DNA from: Sisyra terminalis
Lineage: Eukaryota > Arthropoda > Insecta > Neuroptera > Sisyridae
Assembly (NCBI GenBank): GCA_958496175.1
Contig: OY292275.1
Location: forward strand, 33,805,701-33,869,700
Direction: 5' to 3'
Length of the DNA: 64,000 nucleotides
Below are positions 13,850 to 25,700 of the stretch, piece by piece. Position numbers and translations under genes: made by a program. The notes under the pieces are model-generated. The model made no database searches. It saw only the letters and a program-made list of their open reading frames with translations, and was not told where the DNA came from. How positions within the stretch are numbered: position 1 is the first letter of the stretch; every line of letters starts with the position of its first letter.

Positions 13850-13940
13850 GTTATTTACCGTCACTTTAAAGCTAGCAAGGCTTTTAGCGACACCAAGATT
13901 AATAAAAATCCGATAGCATGAGAAATATCGAAAATTTGCA
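13850..13940 (-). mobile_element. SINE 3' module, diverged
   Basis: It is the reverse complement of the SINE tail: GTTATTTACCGTC at the start, then a TTTAGCGAC motif and AATAAAAATCCG. The tRNA-like head is absent. Confidence 0.6.
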
Positions 13941-14741
13941 ATTATTTCTATACTTGAATGTGTTTCATTCTTGATTTTATATTTCTATAAATATCCAATA
14001 TTTTAATATATATGTTAGCATTTTATTGTAGATATGGTATGTTTTTGAATAAAAGTAGGGATAATTTAAAAGGTTCTAATTTGTCAGTCTTTTTGTATGT
14101 ATGACCTGTTTTAAAATAATATGAAGTTCTTTATCACCATATTTTTGACATTAAACGCATTAATTTTAATAAATCCCTTTTTACTTACTATATCAAAAGC
14201 AACCATGTTGACTACAAAACTCTTACAAAATTTTGTACTTTCAATTAAATAATCTTGGGTATGATTGTTTTCTTTTAAAATTAGTTAACTAAATAAGTAG
14301 TTATAGAAATTATCTATGAAGTTATTATTAATGTAAATAATCCGCCTTCTTCATAGCGACGTACGAAATGAGAATAATAATACCATAAAGTATTATCAGT
14401 TTAAGTATCTGCGTAATTTATCGTACTTAACAAAAACAAAAAAAAAATTAAAACACAAACTTCCTTTTTACATAGTTCCTTAAATATATTTGTACACTCA
14501 TACTAATCTTCTTGAATATAAAAACCCTTATTTACTGAAACATATATCCAAATAACACTTTATTTAACAGCATTTTTTTTTTACAAAAATAGGTATATTA
14601 TACGGAAAGTAAACAGCATTTAACATTTAGCATTTTACAAAATAAAAGCGAATCTGACACTTAATCAATTATCACAATTATGCGTATCAAATGTAAAAAC
14701 AATTATATGTTTCTAATGTTAATTAAAATCATTCATCCAAG

Positions 14742-14986
14742 CAGGCCCTGCTCTAGCGAATTTGCCGCCCTGGGCAAGATGAAAAAATGCCGCCCCGTCA
14801 GGGTTGAAAAAACACAGAGTTTTAATATCACAAAATTTTTAATTTTTTGGAAAAATATTTTTTTAACTAAAAACTAATTTTTTCACATTTTTGTTCATAT
14901 TGTATATCAAATATGACAAAATGCCGCCCCTGAAATTTTCCGCCCCGGGCGACCGCCCGGGTTGCCCACCTCTAAAGCGGGGGCTG
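14742..14986. mobile_element. hAT-like short element with target-site duplication
   Basis: The element begins CAGGCCCTGCTCTAGCG and ends GCGGGGGCTG. Both sides are flanked by ATCCAAG (14735-14741 and 14987-14993). The interior contains GC-rich GCCGCCCTGGGC and CGCCCGGGTTGCCC blocks around an AT-rich core. About 245 bp with no transposase, so it is non-autonomous. Confidence 0.65.
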
Positions 14987-15667
14987 ATCCAAGTTAAAAC
15001 TATATGGCAGAACATATGATTAACACTGTTCGAAAAAAAAAATACAGTTTTATCTGGTACCTACTCTGCAATGATCGTAAGCTGCCACTTGTTATCGTCT
15101 TGAATAACAAACGCTATAATATTTATATCAAAATTCGTGATTTCATTATTAATACATTTTACTTTTAAATATTCGTCAATTATTTTATATACTTTACATA
15201 TTAGGGTAATTATTAAATAAAAAATTGACATTTATCAGATATGTTTGTAATTGATAAATAAAAAATGTTTGCTTAAAAACTTTTTGAACGTTCCAATTAA
15301 ATGCCTTCTTTTCATGAGGAGTCTATTATATATGGTATACCTACGACTGAAGCTTTGCTAGTCACTGTGTATAAAACCATTAACTACAATTAGGGGACGG
15401 AAAAAAAAATGATTGAATCCCAAAAATCCCTACCCGAAGATTCAAATACACCTTTGATTCTCAATTGTAATTTATTATTTATCCTCAGAGCTTAATAATA
15501 ACCTGGATCTTCATGACATAAAATAGGCATATAGGTAATACTACAAATAAAGTATCTTTATTCAAGATAGACTGAATATATTATTGAATTTAATTAGTAT
15601 TTTTTCTAGCATTTATTTATAGTATTATTTAGAATACTCTTTATTTAAACATTACGATGTAAATCTG

Positions 15668-15905
15668 CCTTACTCAACCTGCGACCCGTGGGCCGCATGC
15701 GGCCCAAAATAATTATTGTTATCAAATATTTTTTTGGTGCTGTTTTCAACATGTTTTCCATATTAGGTTATAATCAGGGTAAAAAATACCACTCCTGTCG
15801 CCAGTATTTCTTCTTTCGCTCACAATGCAATAAATATATTACGGCCCACGTAGAGAAGGAAAAATGAGAATGCGGCCCGGAGGAAAAAACGGTTGAATAT
15901 AGCTT
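15668..15905. mobile_element. hAT-like MITE with GCGGCCC inverted blocks
   Basis: The left side has ACTCAACCTGCGACCC then GTGGGCCGCATGCGGCCC. The right side, reversed, has TTCAACCG and CCGGGCCGCATTCTC. An inner pair (GGCCCACGTAG) also matches the left. Exact ends and target duplication are unclear. Confidence 0.45.
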
Positions 15906-16480
15906 TTCTAGATTAATATGAAAATTTAAATTGTACGTTACATTTTTGACCATATCATGTATTAGATTTTGTATATCAGAATAATGGTTCATCTCGAGAT
16001 ACGTTTATTACATTGTACGTAGGTATTCGATGAGTTTACTTGTTTCATCATTAAATAGGGCTTTCTATATGATTTAATAAAGATCAATGGCGGGTCATGG
16101 CTTGAAATCGTAGGATTGCTGATTAAGACAAGCATAAAAGTAACGACATTTGAAAATTGCTGTTCTTTATTTTACTATGCGAAATAATAGCCTCAAATGA
16201 ACCGAAAAAAATATAAAGCATTTGATTATTTAAGTGAATAATCTGTATGGATAAAAATTTGGTAATTGAAGTTTTTTTTATACTTAAATTAGATATAAAT
16301 ATATTTCTAAACAAAATTCATTGCAACTTTTAAACCAGAAGAAACAAAAGGAATTATTTCTCCCTACATCTTTATGAAGAATTGGATGTGGAAGTTGAGT
16401 CCATTATTTGCCTCGGCTATTGGTTTCGTATTTAGTACATTAGGTTAAGCGGATCATTAATAACATAAAATGTATTGCTC

Positions 16481-16485
<5 letters not shown>

Positions 16486-16537
<52 letters not shown>
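16486..16537. repeat. (AT)n microsatellite
   Basis: An uninterrupted run of AT dinucleotides, about 52 bp. Its length may vary among individuals. Confidence 0.95.
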
Positions 16538-16541
<4 letters not shown>

Positions 16542-16629
16542 AAATAGATGGCAATTCTTAAAAAACCCTGAATATTGTTCCTATTTTCAGGTTGTTATAA
16601 GACTATATGTCTTATTCTTTTATGTTTGC

Positions 16630-17160
16630 ATTTTCTGTATTTTTGGAGTAGGTCATCGAGGGTGTAGTTACTGATGCTTCTAATTATTTGACTAGGACCA
16701 CTTTACAATTTGTGTAGAATTTCCGTGACAAAACGAGGATATATAAGCCTAGCGGTAGTATCTTTAATTCCTCATGCAGATCGTGTGTCTTGTATTTGAC
16801 TGGGTAGTTTTCCAGCATTCTTAGTAATTTATTTTGGACTCTTTCTATTGTCACATACTTGGTTTTGCTTACTGAACTCTAGACTGGACATACGTATGTA
16901 AGCACTGGCCTGAGTACTGTTTTATAAATTATTAATTTATTGCTGGAAGACAGCCTTGATTGTCTGTTTAGCAATGGATGTAAGATGTTAGTTCGGGCCA
17001 TTAATTTGATTTTAGTTAGTTTGATGTGTTCAGCAAAGTTGAGTCTGGAATCCAATTACATCCCCAAGTATCTAACTGTTTTTGCCCATTCTATATTTTT
17101 CCCATTTACTAATACCTTTTTATGCTTGTTGGGTCTTCTTCTAGTGAATAGGACATCTTC
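16630..17160 (-). pseudogene. Non-LTR retrotransposon (Jockey-like) RT C-terminal fragment
   Basis: On the minus strand, reading down from about 17150, one frame gives NGKNIEWAKTVRYLGM, LDSRLNFAEHIKLTKIK, then ILHPLLNRQSRL, LIIYKTVLRPVLTYVCPV and VQNKLLRMLENYPVKYKTHD. This is the thumb and C-terminal region of Jockey-clade reverse transcriptases (YLG, LL, TY...PVW and VQNK...R motifs). At least three in-frame stops show decay. The catalytic YADD part is missing. Confidence 0.75.
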
Positions 17161-17475
17161 AAGCGGATCATTGAGTCATGTGTAAAACGTTTGGTTTTTA
17201 TGATTTTTCTGGCTGATTGATTTTTCTTGTTGGTTCTACTAGTTTTCAAAGTGACTTCTTTGACTGTTTCAGTGTCAATATCCCTAAGTGTTATAAAATT
17301 TCGCAAGTACTTAGGTGCGTCAGTTATAACTCAAATAACTTTCGATTGGCAGCGGTTTACCTATAGTTGCAAACCTGAGTTTTTAACGGAACACCAAAGT
17401 TGAACTTCGTACGACCATATAGGTTTTATGATAGACTTGTATATATTGATTTTTATTTCATAAAATGTGAAAATA
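17160..17475 (-). pseudogene. Second Jockey-like RT C-terminal fragment, abutting the first
   Basis: On the minus strand from about 17450, one frame gives IYKSIIKPIWSYEVQLWC, then in another frame TDAPKYLRNFITLRDIDTET and VKEVTLKTSRTNKK. These match the PIWTYGIQLWG and APWYV...RDL..PTVKE motifs of Jockey-type elements. This repeats the same RT region as its neighbour, so two separate element ends lie side by side. Broken by frameshifts. Confidence 0.65.
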
Positions 17476-17479
17476 CGCG

Positions 17480-18070
17480 AACGTTGTGAAAAAGAGCAGC
17501 TTCTAGAGCACTCATTGACATTACAGCATGTTGGCCAAGGTGCCCTCGCTAATAGCTCTAATTAACCAAGGTACTCGTGCTTGGTCGAACTAATCCACAC
17601 TCTAAAATCGTTCACACGTGTAATATTTTCTAGGTGTAATACTTATATCTACAACGTTCACTCACAACTGTACTCAACTATACATTGAGATAATAAGCTG
17701 GCTGAAAAAACAATCTTCGTCGAGTTTAATTTGACATAGCGAAGATGTGCTGCCGCTGTCCGAGAAAACAGTTCACGGAACTGTAACTACTAACAGACTG
17801 CTCGATTCGATTCGTTTTCGATCGAACGTATTAGCGACATATATACTGGGACTAACAATAGCGACATTTACATAATTTTAATATCTCATATTTTATTTTT
17901 ATTACGTTTACAATCTTGGAACATTACCCATTTACAGTTTTTTACATTAAATATATGTATTTTTTCAATTATCTGGCGATGTTGTAGGGTCGCAACTCCA
18001 ATGAATAAGACCTCACTCGTTAGGGTATTGGCTTTTTACAATTCGCTAGGGTCTCCCCGTCACACGTAAT
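17480..18070. repeat. Unassigned GC-richer block, possibly an LTR
   Basis: The composition is clearly less AT-rich than the flanks, with TGTTAGTCCCAGTATATATG on the minus strand (TG start and a TATA-like box) and a CTGGCGATGTTGTAGGGTCG motif at about 17972-17991. These could be a solo LTR with adjacent primer-binding region, but no matching second LTR was found and I would not rely on it. Confidence 0.2.
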
Positions 18071-18859
18071 CGTGTATTCAATATCAATTCATATTCAATC
18101 CACACACATCCAATTGCTTATGAAAATTGACATATTCGTAAGTGAAACGCAATGGATTTGGAACTTTTGACTATTGGGACCAAAAAAAGAATCATATACG
18201 AATAGGTTTACTTATTGAGGCTTTTAATGCGAATTTTTTGCGTAAAACTTGTGAATAATATCTTTTCGTAGAAAAATATTAAATATTAAATTCACGAGTT
18301 AAAATTATTTGGCTTAAATCAACGTAGTATGTATTTATAACTGTTAAAAAAATCTTTCCTTCAATATAATAATAGACAAATGTATATACCGCACTTTTAT
18401 GAGAAGAGTGACCTATTTCAAAATTCTTCATTTCGATAAAATGGCGTTTAAAAAATCCATCATTTTTCAAACTCATAATGCTTATAGATTTTTGAATGAA
18501 CATTAAATTAATTTTCTCCAATAGCTATTAGAACACATTTATACTAAAACACCCGCAGTGGTCTAATAAACTTACGTCTCTAGCGTACAAACTTTGATAC
18601 TTTTCGAAAATTGACGAAAATTCATATATTTTTTAACTATGAAATATTCAGTATTTGACATTAGGATCATGTTTCAATAAAAATATTTATATCCGGAAAT
18701 TGTCTTAACCTGAAAAATATCTTCTTTTTTTTTGAGTTAGGTCACTTTTCTAAGAAAGGTACAATATTTAGGTTGGAAAATCAGAGAACAAAGAAAACAG
18801 TTAAACACATACGTGTGAGTGAAAAGAAGACACTTAAGTGAAAACCAAATATAATAATC

Positions 18860-19029
18860 GGTTCATGTTCCTTTTAGAACCGTCAAATCGGAGAGCAATG
18901 CATTTTCTACTTTGTTTTTAATTTAATTTGCAAATAAATCGACCAATAATGAAAATTTAACCCCAAAGAAGAAAATTATATCGTTTAGAAATGAAATGAG
19001 ATTTGACGGTTTTAACAGGGGCGTTAGCC
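18860..19029. mobile_element. GTCAAAT-type MITE, copy 2
   Basis: The left end is GGTTCATGTTCCTTTTAG then AACCGTCAAATCGG. The right end, reversed, is GGCTAACGCCCCTGTTAAAA then CCGTCAAATCTC. It also shares TTTTCTACTTTGTTTTTAA with the copy at 21108. About 170 bp. Confidence 0.65.
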
Positions 19030-19649
19030 TAATAATGGTTGTCATGAGTTGGAATTAACTGATTCTTGTCATTTGTTTCAACTGTCATTTGATTTCACTC
19101 ATCTCTCATTTGCCAATTGTCATTTGTTGTGTCAGCGTTAGTTGTGAATATTTCACATATTTGGTCACACACCTATTCATAGTTAGATTTTACAACAGTA
19201 CCAATATTTGTATAATAGCTTATTTATTTTTGATATGACTTTAACTATTTATATTTCTTTCCATTTTGAAGTTTTTTAAAAGCTAATCTTTTAAGAAACT
19301 TAAAATATAATTGAAGTATAAAAGTGTACCATTTATAAATAGGAAAGCTAATATGAAAAACTTTTTAAAGCATTTTCATTATAATATGATTAAGCTTATA
19401 ACATCAAATAAACTACAAATTTGCTTGTCTTAAAAGGATAATGAATGATAATGAATGGCAAACGTTATAGTACCTATTACTCGAACCTACATATATTTAA
19501 CCTTTTTTTTCATATTTACCTCTAAAGTTGGATAAGAAGTTTTTGTTTGATAGACCATAATTAAGGCATTGAAGATAAATGCTTGCATTCTCTACAAGCA
19601 GAAGAAGAAATGTTAACCTCATATATCTAAGAAAAATGTATTATTGCAG

Positions 19650-19796
19650 GTGCCAGTGACATTGTGTAGCCTAAGCGTTGGAGCTACATTTGGAGAATCA
19701 ATCCTGCACGATCTTCCCCGGGACTCTACTGTTGTCACACAAACCACCTGTGAACTGCTTCGTGTTGAACAACATGACTTTCGTATTATTTGGGAG
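19650..19796 (+). CDS. Epac: Epac exon (a): C-terminal half of cAMP-binding domain A
   Basis: The acceptor is ttattgcag and the donor is GAG|GTAAGA. The exon has 49 complete codons, phase 0 at both ends. It encodes the end of a cyclic-nucleotide-binding beta roll. The phosphate-binding cassette reads [14 protein letters not shown], with Glu16 and Arg24 of the classic PKA-type cassette retained. The upstream half of this domain must come from an earlier exon that I could not find between 1 and 19649. Confidence 0.93.
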
Positions 19797-22700
19797 GTAA
19801 GAATAGAGAAAATCAATGTTATACAAATACTTAAACAGTTTTATTAAACATTTTCATTATTATTCCTTCAACAATTCAAAGTTTGTCTCAATAGTTACTA
19901 TAATTTAAGTGCGCATAGTATAAACTTTGAAATTTGCCTTAATTATAATTTTTATCACCAATGAAACAACAAGAGGTCAACAAATATTTGTATTAGTTGT
20001 AAAGTATTTCCGAAAACTTTAAACATCATTTGAGAAGAAAGAAACAATAATTTCCAAACCATTAGACAATATATACATATCATTTTCTGAAGAATTCAAA
20101 GCATTTCTCTTTATTGAAAATAAAATATTTCCAAAATCAAAAAAGAAACCTTCATTTTCAGTTTTATGTTTGTTTGAGACGACCACTTGTATTCCTCTCA
20201 AATAAATACCTAAAATAAGAAAAATAAATCAATAAATTCTTTTAAAATATTGTACATGCTTGGAGAAACGCTCAAAGTTCCCTTGAATATTATTTTTCCA
20301 TTTAAAAACGATCAGGTGTTTGGTAGGTAGGTATGTACGTAAAACTGAAAAGCATATCACATTTTCTTTAATAATCGTTCTATCCAGATTCCTTTTCACA
20401 AGCGAATGACTTCCAATCTGAACGTAAAAATACCAATGAGAGCCACATAATAGATTTTTCAAAAAATATTATATTAAGGTAAAGATACCTGCGTATAAGA
20501 TATTAAATTTCATTGAGTGTTGTTTATAAAAAATCAATCAAATACTTTATTTTCTTTGGACAATAAGAAGTCATTACATGCTTGACAAAGAGTGGTAAAT
20601 ATATTTCCGAAGCTTTCTTAATTACTTCCGGGAGAAGAATCGATTGGAGCTTTGTCAAAAGAATGAAAAACGGCATTTCTAAACTCATTTTAAATCATTT
20701 TACTACTTTTGTATCGTGTAATACTTTGATTATTATAATAGAATCAAAAGAAAATTATAATCTTAATTATTTTTTTTTAAATTTAACTGATAATTTTCCT
20801 TAAATAATGTTTACTTAGTTTAGTATTTATTTAACTTCTTTTTTTCCATGCAATTTTTTAAAAAAAATTGTATAATGTAGTGTATACTGCAAACATACCA
20901 ATCAATTTAACTAAGCAGTCTATTAAAAAAAATCAAATTATATATTAGGGTACTTAATTTTATTTACTGTAAGGAATATTTCGCTATCATTTTATCTTAG
21001 ATGTTATAATTCGTAAATGAAGTTAATTAGATATAAAAACTATTCACTTTGTATGTTATTAAATTGAAAGAAAAGTAAATTACGTGTAAGTTTTTTTTTC
21101 AATAAAAGGCTCATGCCCCTTTCAGAACCGTCAAATCTGGCAACGTTGCGTTTTTTTCTCTGTTTTTTTTTTCAATTCACGATTTTTATGTTAATAAAAT
21201 TCTAATGTAGTATATTTTTTTTCCTTTTGTGGCTAAATTTTCATTGTGAACCGATTTATTCGCGAATTAAGTTAAAAACAAAGTAGAAAATGCAACGATG
21301 CCAAATTTGACAGTTATGAAGGGACATTAGTCTACATGAGTCTTTATTAGACATAATCTAATAAAGTGTTGTTTTTTAACAAAAATTGTTAAGGTTGATT
21401 CCTATTAGAAAAAGGTTTTTTTTTTTTTTAAATTTGATGGTTTTAAAATGTCTTTAATGATCTTTTTGAACATATTTAACAATAGGTTGCATTCAAACAA
21501 TGATAAAAAAATAAGTGATAGAAAAGCTGATATGCATATAACGAAAAAGGACAAAGACATAAATATTGCCGATTTTATAAACAATTGCATAGTATTACCA
21601 TTGACTTCTACACGTTTTCACATATAGCGTATATTTCAAAAAATTTTATTTAGCTAAAATATCAATAATACAACTTTATAAATGTGTTTATAAATAATAA
21701 TGTCATTAAGATCCTTTTCATTTCAAAACAGCTAAAAATTGAGAAAATAAACTAATAATTTTTTAATAATTAAACATAGATCTCAATTGAATTTGTTTTT
21801 TGTTGCGTTTAATAGCATTGCTGATCTCACGACTCCTCCTTTAAATAGATTCTGTTTGATAAACGCTTTTTAGTTACTTCGAATAACATCGGTTAGCTTT
21901 AGAATTGAATTATTTGGAAATATTTTGTATAATTTTTGTAATAGGACTTGTACACTTAATGAATTTTCAGGAAATAAAAAGGATGCTAATTGAATTTGTC
22001 TTTTGCCGCCATTAATAAATCCACCCAGCCCTATCTTCCAAGAAGCAAATTGACAACACCTGATTGAGTATAACAAAGATAATATATACCTATATCCCAT
22101 TATTTTTAACGTTCATAAGTTGCATTTCCGTTATTTTGAAGTGGTAGGAAAAAGCATTTTGAAACATTTTGATGTTCACAAAAATCATTTGAAATTATGA
22201 AAGGCAATTCGTTAGAAACATTTTATTTGTAAACACTTAATCATTTGTCAATAAAATTCTACAATAGAGTATTTCGGTACTATTAAGGTTACTACTCGAG
22301 AATTATTGAGAAACTTATCTAGAGCTGAAACGGGGAAAAAAGAAAAAATCAACGCCTCGAAAATTCGAGAAATCAATTCTGTGCGCTAGGTAACTAAAAA
22401 TGTACAAAGCTATAATGACTAGCTATTAAGCCAACATCGACGAAGAATGAACGTATTTTCTCATTATCGGGAAACATTGTCAGTAAAATAAGAAACCGCC
22501 TATCAGATGCTGCTCTTAATGCTTTTGTATTTCTGAAAGCACATTTTATGAAGAAAAAACGTTGAATTAAAATTTAATTTCTTTATTGATTATTTTACAG
22601 GTTGCGGGTTTAGTTTTTGTTGGCAAAATATGCTCTAATTGATAAAATAATGTTGAAAGTTAATTATAATTTCTTTAATCGAAAGACTGTGCTGTTATTA

Positions 22701-25700
22701 ATGTAATAGTTTATAAATACAAGACATTTTTAGAATAGGTTGGTAACATAATATTTGTTTAGTTAAACAATTTTTTATAGTTATCTACATATGTACCTAC
22801 GAACTAGTAATTTTACTGATTTAAATTTACTTATCACTTTTTATTTGATTAAAGACTGTTATACATTTGGGAACTGTTAGGAATTAAATAATTTTCTTAT
22901 TTAATAATAAAAAAGCTGAGTACTCTTAATCTTTACTTTTTATATAGACCAACCATGGTACTGTTTGTTGAATTTATTTTTTGTTGTTGATTTGTTAATA
23001 AGTACAATTTATGGTAAATAAAAATTTTCGATATGAATTAGTTAATCTCATCTATGGATCTTACAATTTGTATTAATTTGGAAAATTTGAATATAACATC
23101 GTGTTTTATAAAAAAATTCAAAATGTTTCGAGCCATTCGAGAAACTTGAGAGAATTGTCGAGAATTCTTGTGTCCCAAGAAATAAAAAGAGTCGAGATAC
23201 CAGAAACCCTAGCTACTATTAAAAATAGTTTGGTTTTATTTATTATAACATAACCTGTAGATAGTAAAGTTTGATTTTAAACATTACTCGCCATAACACT
23301 GTTTTCAACAATACATGCACCAATTGGCATCGCTACAAAACAAACCAAGGTCACTATAATCGCTAATGCGCTGATTTTTCTTATTTTCACCTACGCTTTA
23401 GCGACTTGCAAGAATATCCGTACAGCTAATCGGCGACGAATTGATACCTTTGAAATATGGGTTTAAAGATGGATGCTATGAATTCCATGGACGGTTAAAA
23501 ACATTTTTTTTCTATTTTAAACGAAATGAAGTCAGTTCTAAGACACTCTTTACTAACATATGAATGAATTCTCGGATTTTTTAAATATATTGCACACCAT
23601 AATACCATAGAAAAACTTATAGTACAAGGATGACCTGAAAGGAAAAGAAAACATGGACGAACATTTTGTCGTGGAAAAGCTGATGAATTCGGGTTTTACG
23701 TCCTCAGCAAGACAAGTAAAAGAGCGTAATCGCTGAAAAAGAAACATCTAGTGTATCCTGGGGAATAACAAACACACTAAATGACAATGTTAGGATTAAG
23801 AAGAAGAAGAATGTAACTCTTGAAATTTTCAATAATCTGTTCTTTATTAATCGTTTTGTAAATGAATTAGTTTAATCAACATAACGTATAAATAAAGTGC
23901 ATTTTGGAATTATTAATTTTTATGAAATTATTTTTGATAACATTGCAAACATTAGTACATCTACTGTGTTGGTTGATCTCTTTGTTCACCTTCTACAAAT
24001 TTTTTCTACACTTTAATACACAAATCTACGAAATCATCTTATTTTGAAATTAATAAGATAGAAAATATTTTTTTTAATAATTATTACTTAAACTAGTCAA
24101 TTAACAAAGGGAATTAAAAAAGAAACTATGTTTACTTATGTATGAGGTCATATAGTCGCTACCAATCACGAGATGTTTGTGAACAAGTGATAAAACCTCA
24201 AATTTGTAACATTTTATTGAAAATTAACTCCTTTTTATGCTAATTAATTTAAGAGAACCATTTTTACAATACTTTAAGTATAATCAAAATACCTAGTCTC
24301 AAAATTCCAATGCAAATGTATATTAAAATGCAATATGTTATATATCTCCAAATAATATGCGACAGATTTAAAAAGAAAACGAGTTCACTTATAATATAGT
24401 TGTTTGTTTGAAAGTAGTATAACTATTTTAAGATTAGTCAAACTAGTATTATTATTTTTTTTAATATGAAAACAAGTTTAATATTTTAATTGACAAAGTA
24501 ATTATTCTTTTAAGGCAAAAACTAATATCTAGTATTTTGTATGTAACAGTTAAACTTAAAATTGATATGTATTTTTATTATCTTGTTAAATACAAAAAGT
24601 TGTCATATAGATAGGCTATGAAATTGAATTATACCATTTTTAAAATAATCGAATTTATTATATCAGATTTAGGTCTATTTCACATACAAATTAGGCGTAG
24701 TATTTTACAGTTAAACAAACAATATATAGCCAACTGTGGTAGTCGAGTGGTCAAGGTGACCGCTCCAAAACCGGTAAATGTTGGGTTCGATTCTCGATTC
24801 GAATAAACTTTCGATATTTCTCGAATGTAGATTTTTACTAATCCTAGAGTCCCTAAAGACCTTAGAAGTTATATAGCGACGGTAAATAACATAGAAAAAA
24901 CAACGACATATACTTTACTATATATCATTTTTTTTTACAATTTACAAAAGTAATGATAAAATATAATAAGGTAAACTGAAGTAAAGTTATTAAGTTTATG
25001 ATTGTGGAAGGTTTAATTAAATTATTTTATATTACAAGTTTACAACCCTCTAACAACATCAGTTTCATTATTTATACCATTTTGAAGTATTCCTTTGTGG
25101 AAAGTTTATATAAAACTTATGTACATATAAATATATTTCATTTGTCGATGTATAAAAATTTTGAACGAACTTTATTTACACCACTGTGTCTGTACATAAC
25201 AGTTGAACAAAAGAAATAAATCAAAAAAAAAACTCATCCTTACTGTATTTTCATACATTTTGTACGAGAAAATAATAACTTATCAATAAACGAACAATAT
25301 AATACAGATTTAATTAAGCTTTATTTTAAAAGTTCAAATATCGATGCTTTTGTAAAAGTTTTTCTTATCAAATAGACAAAAAAAATATTATAAAATTTGC
25401 ATTTCAACAGCATTTTAAGAAGAACCTCATAAATTTTACCTTCAACTGCATGCCAGCTTTTTATATTTTTTGCTTATAATCTAGAGAGAATATATTTTAC
25501 GTTCACTTTAAGACAAAATAAAATCTTTATAACTTTCATCGAAATTTCCACTTTAACATTAAATTATGACTAAATATAATATTTGCAACCACTGTTAAAT
25601 AATTATTCAAAATTCATGGTTTTATGATTTATTAACTTGAAACGTGATAATTTTCACATTAATATTACTTTAAAATAAATCTCTCAATTCTATCTTTTAT

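Noticed and set aside
14680..14877. A 65-codon open frame containing a Cys- and Pro-rich stretch
   Set aside because: It runs into a hAT-like MITE with a visible target duplication; the apparent protein comes from its GC-rich terminal repeat.
22290..23215. An element bounded by TCGAGAA-rich segments at 22293-22400 and 23130-23215
   Set aside because: Both segments share CGAGAAA and CGAGAATT words, but I could not align arms convincingly or find a flanking duplication.
24740..24794. A functional tRNA gene
   Set aside because: The A and B boxes are present, but the ends do not form an acceptor stem and the same head recurs in several diverged copies joined to a common tail, so it is a SINE.
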